Assembly: GCA_022749755.1 (NCBI GenBank)
Contig: CM040451.1
Span: 5,594,871-5,658,870, forward strand
Direction: 5' to 3'
Source of the DNA: Azadirachta indica
Lineage: Eukaryota > Streptophyta > Magnoliopsida > Sapindales > Meliaceae
Length of the DNA stretch: 64,000 bases
Position 1 is the stretch's first letter; every line of letters starts with the position of its first letter. The notes below the pieces were generated by a model, which made no database searches, was not told the DNA's origin, and saw only the letters and a list, made by a program, of their open reading frames with translations. This document shows positions 22,060 to 33,742 of the stretch, piece after piece. A program made the translations under genes and the position numbers.

Positions 22060-23590
22060 ATTTTGGGTACAAATACGATCCATTTGCTATAACTTTTCAA
22101 ATATAATATCTTTTAAAATAAACTTTTTACTTGTAGAGTTTTTATAAGTAGTGTTGATGCGGGAAAATTGCATCACCTTTGGGGAGGTGGAATATTAGGT
22201 GATCTAGTGTTCGAGCTGGTGGTCAACGTTCGGTCAAAGATCTAAGCTCAATTGTTCATATCTAACTTGAATTGAATTCGACCTTGAGGAGGTCCCAAGA
22301 TACTGCCTTGTATATTTCCATGCCTTGGACCAAGCTAAAATGCAACCTTTTTATTTTGAATCTCAATTAACTTCAGATCCCTGTTGAAAAGGTAAGTTTG
22401 ACTCTAGAAAGTCATCCCATTTGAAATAGAATATAGGGTCAGAAGGAGAGACGTCGAACTATGTCCAATGAGCTAACTTTAACACTCAAATCAATACCTT
22501 GAAGAGGTGTTTTTAGCTCAGATGACCTTCTCTCTTGTATCATGAATGAAAGGACATGAAAAATACAAGTAGAGGAGCAAATATTCACGATAATAACTTA
22601 AATAATACAAAAAGAGAGCTGATGTGGTAAGGAGAGCATCCATAATGTAGAAAATAGTAGAAGAAAGTAGTAATATGCCATAAACCCATACAGAAGACAA
22701 TGTCTTGAGTTTTAGAGAGAAGATTGAAAAAATAGAGAGAGAAAAATCCCATCTAATATGGGGAAACCGTGAATTTATATAGGGCTTTCCTTGATTGTGA
22801 TTAACCAAGAAAAGTTTCTCTAATTTCTTTTTCCCTCCTCTTACCTTTAAATAAATTTGAATATTTTGAGCTAAAACTTAACTTAGGACACGTGACAAGC
22901 AATGATTGCCACGTGGTATGCTCTTATTTGAAACATGAATTATCTTATCTCTTCTTAAACACGCACTGAGAACCGATCCGCTCCCCTTATGGTCCCAAAA
23001 ACACTATAGGTCATCAGGTAGGACCCGTTCCCAACCATCTAGGACTTGGCATGTTCCCCATGTTTATCTTGACAATAGCAAGTAGTCTTCTACAAAGACT
23101 GTTGGCCTTAGACAAGTTAATATTAGAGAAATAAGAGATCAAATCCTTTTATTTTCGAGATTAAATTGGAGTGGGGTCTACTTGTCTTAACCTTATCTTG
23201 TGAACCACGGGTTATGGTCACGTGGCACCTCTTCATGCAAGCATTCTAACACTACCTGAGGTATGATTCCTTCTCATCTAAATACATCTTCAGGTAGGTC
23301 TTTGCCATGAGTGAATTGTTTCGAAGGGTACCGGTTGTTTCTTCATGGACTTACATATGCCATGTGTCCAGCCTATTTTTATCTCATAACAAGTAGAATT
23401 TTTAACAAAAATTTATTAATTGTTTAACTATTACAAATAACTTCCAGAAAAAAATTTAGGTATTTACTTTAATAAACAAGTTTTTAATACTCTATTTTGA
23501 AGAAATAACATAAAATCTTATATAAATTATTTATATTTAACAATCTAATTTATGAAAGAAAATTTATTTAAAATATAAGCGTTAAATTTT
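22060..23590 (+). mobile_element. MITE-like copy split by a solo LTR
   Basis: The segments 22060-22151 and 23397 onward together follow the 47271 element (AACTTTTTAC.TGTAGAGTTTTTATAAGTAG, then AATTTTTAACAAAAATTTATTAATTG and AATAACTTCCAG). The interruption is exactly the 1,240 bp insertion flanked by AGTAG. Confidence 0.55.
22152..23391 (-). mobile_element. Solo LTR, 1,240 bp
   Basis: On the + strand the block starts TGTTGATGCGGG and ends CTCATAACA, giving the TG..CA ends of an LTR with short inverted termini TGTT/AACA. It is flanked by a perfect 5 bp duplication AGTAG (22147-22151 and 23392-23396). No internal retrotransposon domains occur. A TATA-like CCCTATATAAATTC lies on the - strand at about 22785-22772, followed by a CT-rich leader, so the LTR is probably oriented on the - strand. 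Small open frames inside it have no recognisable product. The family is not identified. Confidence 0.85.
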
Positions 23591-23591
23591 G

Positions 23592-25234
23592 TATGAAATT
23601 GAAGAGCTAATATATAACAAGCAAGCCATATTCTTTAAACAATAACACTACAAATGCAAATTCTTGTATAAATTCTTTAGTGCAGATTGATATTAAATGA
23701 TATGACACATTTATATTCTTGTTACTTATCCCGTATAATTTTCTTTTTGCTCTTATTCTCGTGAATCTTCTTTTAACTTTGATGATAATATAAGACATGA
23801 AATCACAATATAATACTATTATACTAATTTTTATGATTTAGTTTGTTTATGAGTTTATATACTTATTACTCTTTGTCAAAACTCCTACAAATCAAATGAA
23901 AAACAAATTGTTCAAGGTGACCCATAAATAAAGGATCTTATGAGGTTTTCAGCTTTTATGTTTAATATATGGATTTTTATTATTATATATTGGATGTATT
24001 TATTTATTTTTTTTCTTTCTAAAACATGTTAAATTGAGCTATCTTGTATAAACACTTGACCAACGTAAATTGAATATGTTGTTATATTTTTTTATATTTT
24101 ACAAGGTAAAATTAGAAACATGCTATAAAAAAATTTAAAATTTTAATTTAAAACTTAAATTTTAAGTAAATTTTAAAATTTTAAAACTTAAAATATTAAA
24201 AAAAGTGAAAACATGTAATATATAATTAAGAAAAAAACAGTGTATGTAATGTTGCACCAATATATTATAATCCCTTTATGTAGAAGTTAAGAAACATAAA
24301 TTTAAAATCATAATATAAATTTTGAAACTTTAAAATCGCCAAATTTAACACAAAATTGAAATATCATATATTAAAGTTGAGATATTTAATATGATAGTTT
24401 TTAAAAATAATTAATGTATCAATATGTTAAAAATATTAAAGTCGATTCCTTCATAGATGAAGTTACAACAAAGTCTGATGGGTCCTTGGCCCCGAGAGAC
24501 CCCCCATAATTTTTTTTAAAAATATTTATTATATTATTTATAATTTAAACATATATATTAGGTTTATATATTTTTTGGTTCTTGTAGCTTAGCAATGACA
24601 AAAATCTCTGTTGTAGGCTCTTGGCCCATTCAGGCTAAGTATAGGGGCGAAATTTTGTGTTTAAATGTTAGGAACAGGAATGAGAGCCCATTTCCGTTCT
24701 AAAATCGATTCTCTATTAGTTAGTTACATATGCATCAATCTTATATGATAAATGATTATAAAAATTTTATATTTTTCATTATAGTCAATTAAATTCTTGA
24801 AAAAAGTTTATAATTTTTTAATTTAATCAATTAAGTCTTTCATGTACGTGTGTGTTGCTTCTTTTTTGAAACTCTAATCACTAAATTCTCCTCAATTTCT
24901 TCGCTCTACACGATTCCCTCCTCTTGCACCAAAGTCCAAAGCTTGAAATTTATTTTCTCAATTTAATTCAGATTTAATAATTACAATTGTTCATATATAA
25001 TTTAAATTATTGATTTATTGTTAAATAATATTGTATGCTAAATATATTTTTGAAACTTTAAAAAAAATAATTTAAAAAAAATAAATATTTGTATAATCAA
25101 ATAATGTAATTAAAATTAAAAAATTTATAATATTAAAATAGATTTATTATTGCTTTAAATAAATATAAAGAAAAATAATAGCAATAAAATTATTTTTAAG
25201 TAATTGTTAAAGATGAAATTTTTATTAGATTATT
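23592..25234. other. AT-rich intergenic DNA
   Basis: No genes recognised. A short segment at 24478-24515 (TTGGCCCCGAGAGACCCCCC followed by an AT-rich tail) resembles 59462-59500 in layout and may be the end of a small repeat. Confidence 0.45.
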
Positions 25235-26507
25235 ATTATGAAGGAGTATTTCAGTCACGAATTAACTATTGTTAAGCTTAAATATTTATGATAAAGAACC
25301 TCAAACTTGATGAATTTGTGTGTTTGTATGTAGAAAAGCAAGAACAGCACAATTGAAGAGAATTATGTGCAAAATGGGTTAAAAGAGTAGAAAACATATC
25401 ATGAGCAGTAAAATTTGACTTATTAAGTATGGGTTAATAAAATCATCATAAGTTCTTCTACACAACTCAGAATCGTGTTTCGTTTGTTGTGTTGGAAACT
25501 AAACATTCAGAACTTTCTAATGATATATTAGTTGAACCATAGGGAAGCAAACATGGCATGCAGCCGTGCCATATGAGCACAATTTCTTGAAGATTCTTAG
25601 CAGACTCTTGAAAAATTAGAGTGTTAGAGCATCTCTCAACCCTAGTTTTCTCTCTTTCTTCATTTTATCTCTTGAAATTTATAATTTATAATATTATTTA
25701 AGACTATTTATATTTATGAATTTCTTGATTATAACATTATGGATTTTTCTATGTTAGTTAAATCTTATATTCTAGGGACTTAATGTAGCTTATTTGAACT
25801 AGGTTTTGATTTATTGGTATTTTGTTAATATTAGTACATTTTTATTCACTTGTGTTACCTTCATGCCTAATGCCTCTAATTTATTGTTCAACAAATTAGT
25901 TGAATGATAATGAATGATTTGATGCTTGGGAGAAATTAAATTGTTTATTGAGTTAGGAAAACATAATTTAGATCATTGTGAGTCTGGGAGGAGATCAATG
26001 CCTAAAGAATCAAATTAATACTTAGGATATTGAGAGATTGGGAGGTGATCGAGTCATTAGTACTTAATAATAGGTAGACTCTAATGAACGCGTAATTAAT
26101 TGAGTCAAATAGGGACTCAGTGTGGTTAGTTGTACATAGGATCTCATTTGACTCTCAAGAGAGATAACAAGGTCAATTTTTAACCGTGGTTAGTGAATTG
26201 AATCGGAACATATTAACACTTGCTAATTAGAAGCAACATAGGGATAAGTAAATGAAATCAAGAGCCTAGAACTATTATCATAAAGATTTCCATTTTTTTA
26301 ATACAATTTGTTATTTGATTATATTTTTATTTTTTGAATTTGCTTCGGGAAGTTAGTTAACCTAGATAAAAATTAGATTGCTATAACCACAATACTTAGC
26401 TTTCATTCGAAAATTCAATTCTTGTAGGAGATACTCTTACTTATCACTTTATTACTCGTCACAACTCTATATACTTGCGGATTGCATAGTTGCATACAAT
26501 TATTAAT
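25235..26507 (+). mobile_element. Probable solo LTR of a Gypsy-type element (approximate ends)
   Basis: The block has the sequence style of plant Gypsy LTRs. There is a leader with ACCCTAGTTTTCTCTC near 25640, a long transcribed-like middle with repeated phrases such as GGGAGGTGATCGAG and GGGAGGAGATCAATG, and an end TTGTAGGAGATACTC then CTTGCGGATTGCATAGTTG, common just before Gypsy priming sites. It may start at TGAAGGAG (about 25239) and end at CATACA (about 26499). The flanks are simple AT (TATTA/ATTAT), so the duplication is not decisive. No internal coding region. Confidence 0.5.
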
Positions 26508-26644
26508 GATAATAATTATAATTATTAAATTTGAATTATTTTATATTATGAAATTATTTTATATCACTAATAATAATTCAAAAATAATACTTTTACAATA
26601 TAAATTAAATAAGTATTTTTAGTTAAATTTTTATTTGCATATTG

Positions 26645-26720
26645 ATAGATAAATGTTGGTGTTGTAGTGGTAAGTTAACTGTTCTTTCTCTTTTATGTAT
26701 TGAGTTTAAATGATTACAAT
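26645..26720 (+). mobile_element. Possible degenerate tRNA-derived SINE head
   Basis: A TGTAGTGGTAAG stretch (A-box-like) is followed about 35 bases later by TTGAGTTTAAATG (weak B-box). The match is loose and only suggestive. Confidence 0.25.
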
Positions 26721-27177
26721 TGCAACATTTTTATCTGAGTTCGAATTTAAACTGAATCAAATTGAGCTGAGCATTTTAAGCCTAAACCAAGGGCATCTCT
26801 AGCTCATCTCCGATTTGGCCAAATTTTTATTTCAGTTCAAAGTTAAACAAGGTCAAATCAGTTCAAGTATGAAAATCCTTAACCTAATCAAGGATAGAGA
26901 TAGGGATTGGAGTCCCTAGCTTGTTGTCATCCCTACTATTTTACAAAACTATCCATTTACCCATTAATTTATTAATTATTTTTAAACTAGTAGTCAACAA
27001 CTTTACCTTTTAAACATTTTAACCCCAATCCCTAATTTTTGGCTTATCCTTTAGATCCCTTTATTTTGTTGATACCTAACTTAATAAATAAGGTATAAAA
27101 CATCACTTTTTTCATCACATGCCTTCATTTAATGTGTTCGATAGTGTCCCATCATTCTTCGTGATTCTCTATATTAA
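26721..27177. other. AT-rich intergenic DNA
   Basis: No gene or clear repeat recognised. Confidence 0.4.
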
Positions 27178-27186
27178 TTTATAAAT

Positions 27187-27872
27187 TGAGAATTTAATAC
27201 ATACCTCCTTGAGATTTGGAAACCCGCACATACCTGTTGTGGGCCGTTAGTTGACCATGGTTAACTGTTAGTTGACCATTCAACCTATAGGTATTTTGGT
27301 AAAATAATGATTTTCTCCAACACATCATAATTGTTCATTTTTTTTAATAAAGTCCCTTCAATCTCAAAGATTTAGTCTAATACACTTATTAAACCTAGTA
27401 ATTTCAAAAATATCTCCAAAATAACAATTATATCCCTATATAATAGTAGTTATTCAAGGAATAAATAATAAATCTCTAAAATATGATATATTATAAATTT
27501 ATTCATGTTTTATTTTCATTGATTTTTATTTTTATTATTTTATTTATATTTTAATATATACGTAATTCAAAATAATTCAAACATTGTAAAAGATTTTGAC
27601 AAATAATTTAAAATATTTTAAAAGATTTGGATAAATAATTTAGAATCTTGTAAGGACTTAGATAAATAATTCAAAATCTAATATTCAATTTTTAAATTAC
27701 TTAAGTTATCATTTTCTCCTCTTATGTAGAGTTAAATTTTAAGGGCACTTTAATCTTTTTGATAAAAATGGATGGTCAATTAACAATTTAGGGAAGGTAC
27801 ATATAGGTTTTCTCAAATCTTCCATTTGTGTATGGGTTTCTGAAACCTCAAAGGAGGCATGTGTTAATTTAC
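27187..27872. mobile_element. Foldback/MULE-type MITE with terminal inverted repeats of about 40 bp
   Basis: The left arm (from about 27191, AATTTAATACATACCTCC then TTGAGATTTGGAAACCC) pairs with the right arm (27828-27870, GGGTTTCTGAAACCTCAA then GGAGGCATGTGTTAATTT) over about 40 bp with a few mismatches. Possible 9 bp target duplications are TTTATAAAT (27178-27186) and CTTATAAAT (27873-27881), 8 of 9 identical. There is no coding content. Confidence 0.65.
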
Positions 27873-27957
27873 CTTATAAATAAATAAGATTTTCGGCTTC
27901 TTATAAAAAAATTTAGGCTATTGTACTCGATAATAATTTTCAAGTTTTTTTATTTTA

Positions 27958-28125
27958 GGGTTATTTTCGACTGGTTACTCAATATTTGCCTGTATTTTAT
28001 TGTGATACAACAAATATTTTGAAGTTACACCGCAATACAAAAAGATTAAAAATATATCAATGAACTACAAATTAATTTTTAACATTCGTCCAAAATAATT
28101 TGACAACTGAAGGACAAAATTGTCC
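27958..28125 (+). repeat. Left terminal inverted repeat of the MULE
   Basis: It pairs with the right end (about 33600-33742) over roughly 150 bp, about 75-80% by eye. Outer bases are GGGTTATTTTC. Confidence 0.75.
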
Positions 28126-30465
28126 TTTGATCAAACATAAGTAAAAAAATAGACTTAAATCAATTTAGTTTGCAGTTGAAGACAAAAGGAGTCTTAAAAA
28201 ATTCCAATACTCATGCAAAATTTTGAATGCTTGGACCACCAAGCATAGTGACAAAGAGAGGAAAGCCTTTTATCCGAAACACCTGCCATTTTCAAGGGAA
28301 GAAAAACCTCCATGTTCTCTGAAAACTCCACTGTTGTCGACGACTTTTTATATTATTGGTTTGTTTCATTGTATCGCATTTTGTTGTTAGAGAAGAAGGA
28401 TGATTTGTTGATTCATCAACAGTGAAGGAGTTGTGAAAAACCTTATTGATAGCTTCTTATGCATGATTAGTGGAGATTTAATGGATTTTTTTTACCCATT
28501 ATGATTGCATGTCTTAGTTAGATGTATTAAAAACCCTTGGTTTTTGTTTAGGTTTAAAAGTGAGAAATTTTTTGGGGTTTTTTTAATTGCATATTGAATA
28601 ATCATTTCTAAGTGTTAAATAAATATCAATTTTCTTGTTTTGTTGCATGCATTGTTTATAAGTATTAATGATGCTGTTATAAGAATCTTGACATAAACGG
28701 TATGTACAAAAACATTTTTTTTATTAGTTTGAGGGTTTTACAATTTCAAAGAAGATTAGTCACTTTAAAGTGGTGTTAGTTGCATTCATTTCATTGAATC
28801 ATGTTAGACAATGTTGGCACATAAACCCTAATTAAATATAGGTGCATAAAACATTAGAATTTATGAAATGTTTGCATGTGATAACTTTTAGTGGTTAGAA
28901 CAATTTTGAGTTGTGCCAACATTGGGCATTTTTTTTTTTTGTATAATTTATTTTAGGGGAAAATGTTACCACTAGAACTTACATTGTCTTAAAAGACAAA
29001 ATGTTTTCAATGGCTCTTATATATCTTAATGATTACAAGATGAAAAACCTAAAGATCTTGCTTTGAGAATAACAGGAGATTATGGGGTTCGATGCTATGC
29101 CAAGTTCAACTTTTTGGGTCTTGATCCAAAAAGTGGTGAGAAGAAGGAAATTACAAATGACAGAATTAATGGGATTCTATCAGAGTTATGAAGAGAGAAT
29201 AGCCAATCAGATTAAAGTGGAAGTAAGCACTACTACAATATAACAAAACGTATCACCTACCTTACCTAAAGAACTTACCTTTATTCACTAATTGAAACTT
29301 TGCATCACACTTATCCAAATCCAAATACCCTATCCAACTTCTTTAACGCACCAGAAAATAGTCCTCCCATTGTCATCTATATCATAGGAAACAGCTCCCC
29401 AACAAAACACATATGAAAATTAGTCACAAACAAATGTTACTAATCTTGACAGTAGATCAAGTGATAGTTGGTTTGATTATAATGATGGTAATCATTCCAA
29501 TGATAAGGATGACTCACAGTCTAATGGTAGGGTTTTAGATAGTGATGAAAACATTGACATAGGGATAATAGCGATCAATATAAGTTGTTGTCATATGTTG
29601 ACAACATAGATAAGATGAATTTCAATTTAGATGAAGAAGATAATACCAAGACAATAAATTTAATAAGATACTTAGACAAACATGCATACGAAACACCTAT
29701 GGATGGTAAACACAAACTTAAGATTGAGGAAATGTTTGATAGTACAATGAAGGTTTTTCATGATATGATGACTAAAGGAGGATTCGACACTAAAAGGATA
29801 TATAATGAAGGTTTAGAGCAATATTCTGTAAAAAGTTGTCCATGGATTGTAGTTGCTGGGCACTTGGCTAATGGCGGGGCATTTGTAATTTGGGAGTTTA
29901 TAGGCAACATACTACATTAGGTCTGGTAGAAGAACTATTATTTCTCCTATATAGATTGTTGAACAAATTAAAAGGTTAGTAGAGTTAAACCATGATTTGA
30001 AATTTCTGTTATTAGAGAGTTTTTAAAACTAGATCATAGGGTTAAAGTGCACAAAATGAAGTTGTATAGAGCCAACAAGTTAGCTTTTAATCTAATTAGT
30101 GGTGATCATTTGAAGGGGTATGAGAAATTGTTTCAGTATCATGCTATGATACTTAAACACAATCTAGGTTTTTTATGTAAAATTATGTGCAACACCATGA
30201 CCAAGCCAAACAAAAAAACATTATTTCAAACGTTTTTTGTGTCTTTCAATTCATATAAGCATGCATTTTGTCAATGGGTTTAAGCCTTATAGAGGCATAG
30301 ATGGCTACCATTTAAGGGGCAGTTTGGTTGGATTTTACTCGTTTCAATAGCTGTGGATGCAAATAATGGGGTTCTTCCTTTAACCATTACTCTATATGAG
30401 ATAGAGAGTGCATATACCTAGGATTGGTTCTTATCATTGTTACATGATTTTTTGAATAACAGAAG

Positions 30466-31286
30466 TGATGCGAACAAAGCTACACAACCACACATATAAG
30501 AAAATGAACTCTCACATGGGTTTGGAGGGACTTAAGAGCAACATTCACATAATCCATTAAGCTTTACAAGTGGGCCAAATTATAAGGAATGCTGAATGCA
30601 TTACAAGAATTCAAGTGCGTTGTAAGAAGAAGAATAAAATATCCCTGTGCTACTAATTCCTAATGCTGCATAGATAATTTGAGCTTTTGAAGAATCCTTA
30701 TTCCATACAAATTAGTTTTTTAGTTTGTTTAAGATTGTTATTTTAATGTTTGTTAATTAGATTAGGATTATAGTTTTTCTCTTTAATTTAGAATTTCTAT
30801 TTAGTTGGAATTTTCTATTCCTACTTAATTTTGAATTTCTATTTTTATTTTAATTAGAATTTAAATTAGCCCATTTATATGGGGCTAACATTATTCAGAA
30901 CATTGGTTCTCAATATTATTTTCAATGAGAAAAGAATTATTTTTTAATTCTTTTAAGAACTTGTGAATTTATCAAGAATTATATTCTTGTGGTATTGAAT
31001 AACTAGACTTATGACCTTAATTCTTTAGTGGTTCTTAAGATTCTTGGTGAGGCATCTTCAAACAACTGTAATTCTTGGTTTTTGTCTTATTAAGTAATGG
31101 GTCAAGATTCAACAAACTTGCATTTTGAAAATCTTAGGGTTCCATATCACATTTGATATCGGGTTTTTATCACATTATTGACAAGATTTATTATCACGTT
31201 GATTTTAGATTTTGTCACATTGTTGGTAAGGTTCAATATCACATTCGGTATTGAGTTTTGTCACGTCGTTGGTGAGGTTCACATTA
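30466..31286 (+). mobile_element. Solo-LTR-like insertion inside the MULE transposase
   Basis: The transposase reading stops at 30465 and resumes at 31287. AGAAG occurs on both sides (30461-30465 and 31287-31291). The insert starts TGATGCGAAC, has a TATA-like TTTATATGGGG at about 30875 and a polyadenylation-like AATGAGAAAAG near 30929, and ends in GGTGAGGTTCACATTA. A + strand LTR is the best reading, though the last bases TTA rather than CA are non-canonical. No internal domains are present. Confidence 0.7.
31146..31286 (+). repeat. Minisatellite of about 46-48 bp units
   Basis: Three diverged units built on TATCACATTNGATATTG, TTTTGTCACATTGTTGG and TGAGGTTCA follow each other at the 3' end of the inserted LTR-like block. 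Confidence 0.7.
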
Positions 31287-33599
31287 AGAAGATACTTTCA
31301 TGAGTGATGGGCAAAAGAGGTTAGTCTTAGCTCTTCAATAGACATGGCCTATTGCTTAAACAAACATTGTAGTAAACATATATATGCTAACTTCAGAGCT
31401 ATGTATCTGGTTTAGCTTTGAAGAGGTTGTTCCGGAAAGTATGTAAAAATACTAACAAAAATGACTTTCTTGCTACTTTGGACAATATAAGAGAGATCAA
31501 AGATGGTGCAAAGGAGTGGTTTAATAACTTAGAAGATTACTGATGGGCAGTGTGGGTATTTCACAAAAATTGCAAAGTCATTGATCCAACCAACAACACA
31601 GGTAAATACTTTAATGGTTGGATTGGTAAGTATAGGAGTAAGCCTTGCATTACACTTTTGAAGGAGGTTAGATACAAGCTCATGAAAAGGTTTAGAAAGA
31701 AAAATAAGGCTAAAAATTAGGCCTCGCTAATTGCACCGAGAATGAAGAAGAATATTGATGTTATATATGAAGAGAGCAGAAAGTTTAGTGTCAAATCATT
31801 TAGTGACACTATTTTCCAAGTCAAAGACATGTTCTATACATCAATGAGATATTTATTGTCGACATGAAGAGAAAAACATGTGATTGAGGCTTTTGGGAAA
31901 TGGCTGGATATCTAAATAAGCATGCAATAACCTTATTAATTACTTAAGACACACACTTAAGGAATATCTTCCACACTTATTGACAAAAGAAGCGTACCTT
32001 AGCACTTATGTAGTGATAATTAACCCCATCCTTGATCAGATCATATAAGTTTGAAGCAAAAACAGTGAAGATTAATCCTCTAGAGAAGAGAAGACAACCT
32101 GACAGGCTAGAAAAGCTTAGAAGAAAAGAACCTAATGAGTTAATGAGATCTAGCAGGGTATTTCTTATAAGTGCAACTTTTGTTATGGTTATAATCACAA
32201 TGCTAGAACTTTTCCACTTGCTCCATCAAATCCAAAAAGCGCAAGATTGAATCAGGTTTGTGCCTTGATATAAATAGTTGAATATTGTATGATATTTGTA
32301 CAAAATAAGCTAAATATTTTATATGTATTTTGGCACAAAACTAAAAGTCAATAATCTCAAATAGTCCACTAACAATTAATTTCAAACCTAAGAGAAGGCT
32401 CAAATGTAAAGGGCAGGCAAGTTTCACATGCAAGGGGGAGAGGTAGAAATTCATTGGAAAGAAATACAACTTAGGGAGGTACAAAATACAAATTTTCTAG
32501 TTTACTTTTGCTTTTTCCTCTTAAAGCTACTTATTTTATAGCTAATTTTATAAGTGGAATTGCATCAAGCAGATCACAACATAAAACTCACTCAGCTCAT
32601 ATGTAATGTTACTGACATTAGTGAATTAGGTCTTTTTGTAGTTAAAGAATCATGAAATAGTACATTTTGAAGTTGAAGATTACAAAACATTGGTTAGTTA
32701 AGTTTGATCTTTTGAAAGGGTTGTTATCTTCAAACTTTAAAGGTTGTGTTATTATCTTTAAACTATAATGTTTTGTAAGATTTTTCAACTTGTTTAATAT
32801 AGTTTAACTATTATTTTGTCGCTTGAATTCTTCAATGTATTATTTCTTAATTGCATTGCTTTATGTTTTCATTGCTACAAGTACAAAAGTTTTAAATAAC
32901 AGCCAAATAATCCATCTTAATTTCCTTTCAATCTTTAGTAGCTTGAAACTTACATGCTAAGCATCTTTACTATCCAGCATTTTAGGTTCAGATTGATAGT
33001 TATGATCATCATGCATATTACAAACTTTAATGTCATTAGGGCTCTACCATTCCCAGCAACGACATTTCTTCATCCTTTATATCCATAACAGTTTATTAGG
33101 ATTTTTTGTTGTTCTCAAAACCATTGCCACAGCCTAAATTCCACACTTGTACTATTTAGGCTTACATGTCACATATCTAATAGTTTCGTCTTCATTGTGT
33201 TGCCCACTTGTATTTGAGTGTTGAGACAATATTGTTGATAAAGTTGCTGAAGTTGGTAAGGAGGTGTAATGAAGTTTTCTATTGTGATGATGTTGAAGCT
33301 GCAATTTTGGAAGCCATTGAAGTGTTGGATTTTGTTTGCGAATTAGCGTAAAAATAGAATGTAGCTCATTGGTGTAATGGAAGGTGAAGAAAAGTGAGAA
33401 GAATGATAGTTTTTAAAGTGAGTGTTTTGGACTTTTAACCGTTGCAATCTCCAATGGTTATTTTTCTCATTTTTTGTACGTAAAAGGGTATAAATGTCAA
33501 TTTATTCCTTTTATATTTTTATTGTTATCTTTTTTACTCCATGGATAAATTGGTTATTTACTGTCTTTTCTAATATGTAAGTGCATATTGGTCATTACC

Positions 33600-33742
33600 C
33601 TTCAACTGTTAAATTATTTTGGACAAACATTAAGAATTTGTAATTTATTGATATATTTTCAATCTTTTTGTACTAGGATGTAGTATTTGTTTTATCATAA
33701 CGAAATATAGACAAATTTAAAATAATCAGTTGAAAATAGTTC
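33600..33742 (-). repeat. Right terminal inverted repeat of the MULE
   Basis: Reverse-complement partner of 27958-28125. Outer bases on the - strand are GAACTATTTTC. Confidence 0.75.

Larger units (their letters stand above)
29585..32000 (+). pseudogene. MULE transposase pseudogene
   Basis: 29585-29920 holds the N-terminal DNA-binding part (LDKHAYETPMDGKHKLKIEE, then GGFDTKRIYNEGLEQYSVKS and CPWIV). 30047-30283 continues (RANKLAFNLISGDHLKGYEK). 30284-30460 carries the MULE catalytic-domain start, with a GIDGYHL-like motif in shifted frame, then IAVDANNGVLPLTITLYEIE. After the 30466-31286 insertion the domain resumes with a SDGQK-like stretch and IYANFRAMYL. Near 31600-31720 come FNGWIGKYRSKPCITLLKEV and RYKLMKRFRKKNKAKN. 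Near 31860-31930 a SWIM-type zinc-finger trace reads KRKTCD then FWEMAGYLNKHAIT. Several stops (for example in AYT*DWF) and frameshifts make it a pseudogene. It would have catalysed cut-and-paste transposition of the element. Confidence 0.85.
27958..33742 (+). mobile_element. Decayed Mutator-like transposable element (MULE) with long TIRs
   Basis: The left end 27958 to about 28125 and the reverse complement of about 33600-33742 match over some 150 bp (TTATTTTCGACTGGTTA versus CTATTTTCAACTGATTA; CAAAAAGATTAAAAATATAT versus CAAAAAGATTGAAAATATAT; TGTCCAAAATAATTT in both). Between them lies a broken MuDR-type transposase on the + strand. The flanking 9-mers TTTATTTTA and CTTAATTTA agree at 7 of 9 positions, a weak decayed target duplication. 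A solo-LTR-like insertion of 821 bp interrupts the transposase. The element is not autonomous in this state. Confidence 0.85.

Noticed and set aside
22518..22808. A 96-codon - strand frame with hydrophobic residues.
   Set aside because: It lies inside the solo LTR leader region, has no domain and is explained by CT-rich LTR sequence.
29229..29340. CACTACTACAA near 29229 as a CACTA transposon end.
   Set aside because: No matching inverted end or target duplication; it is internal to the MULE.
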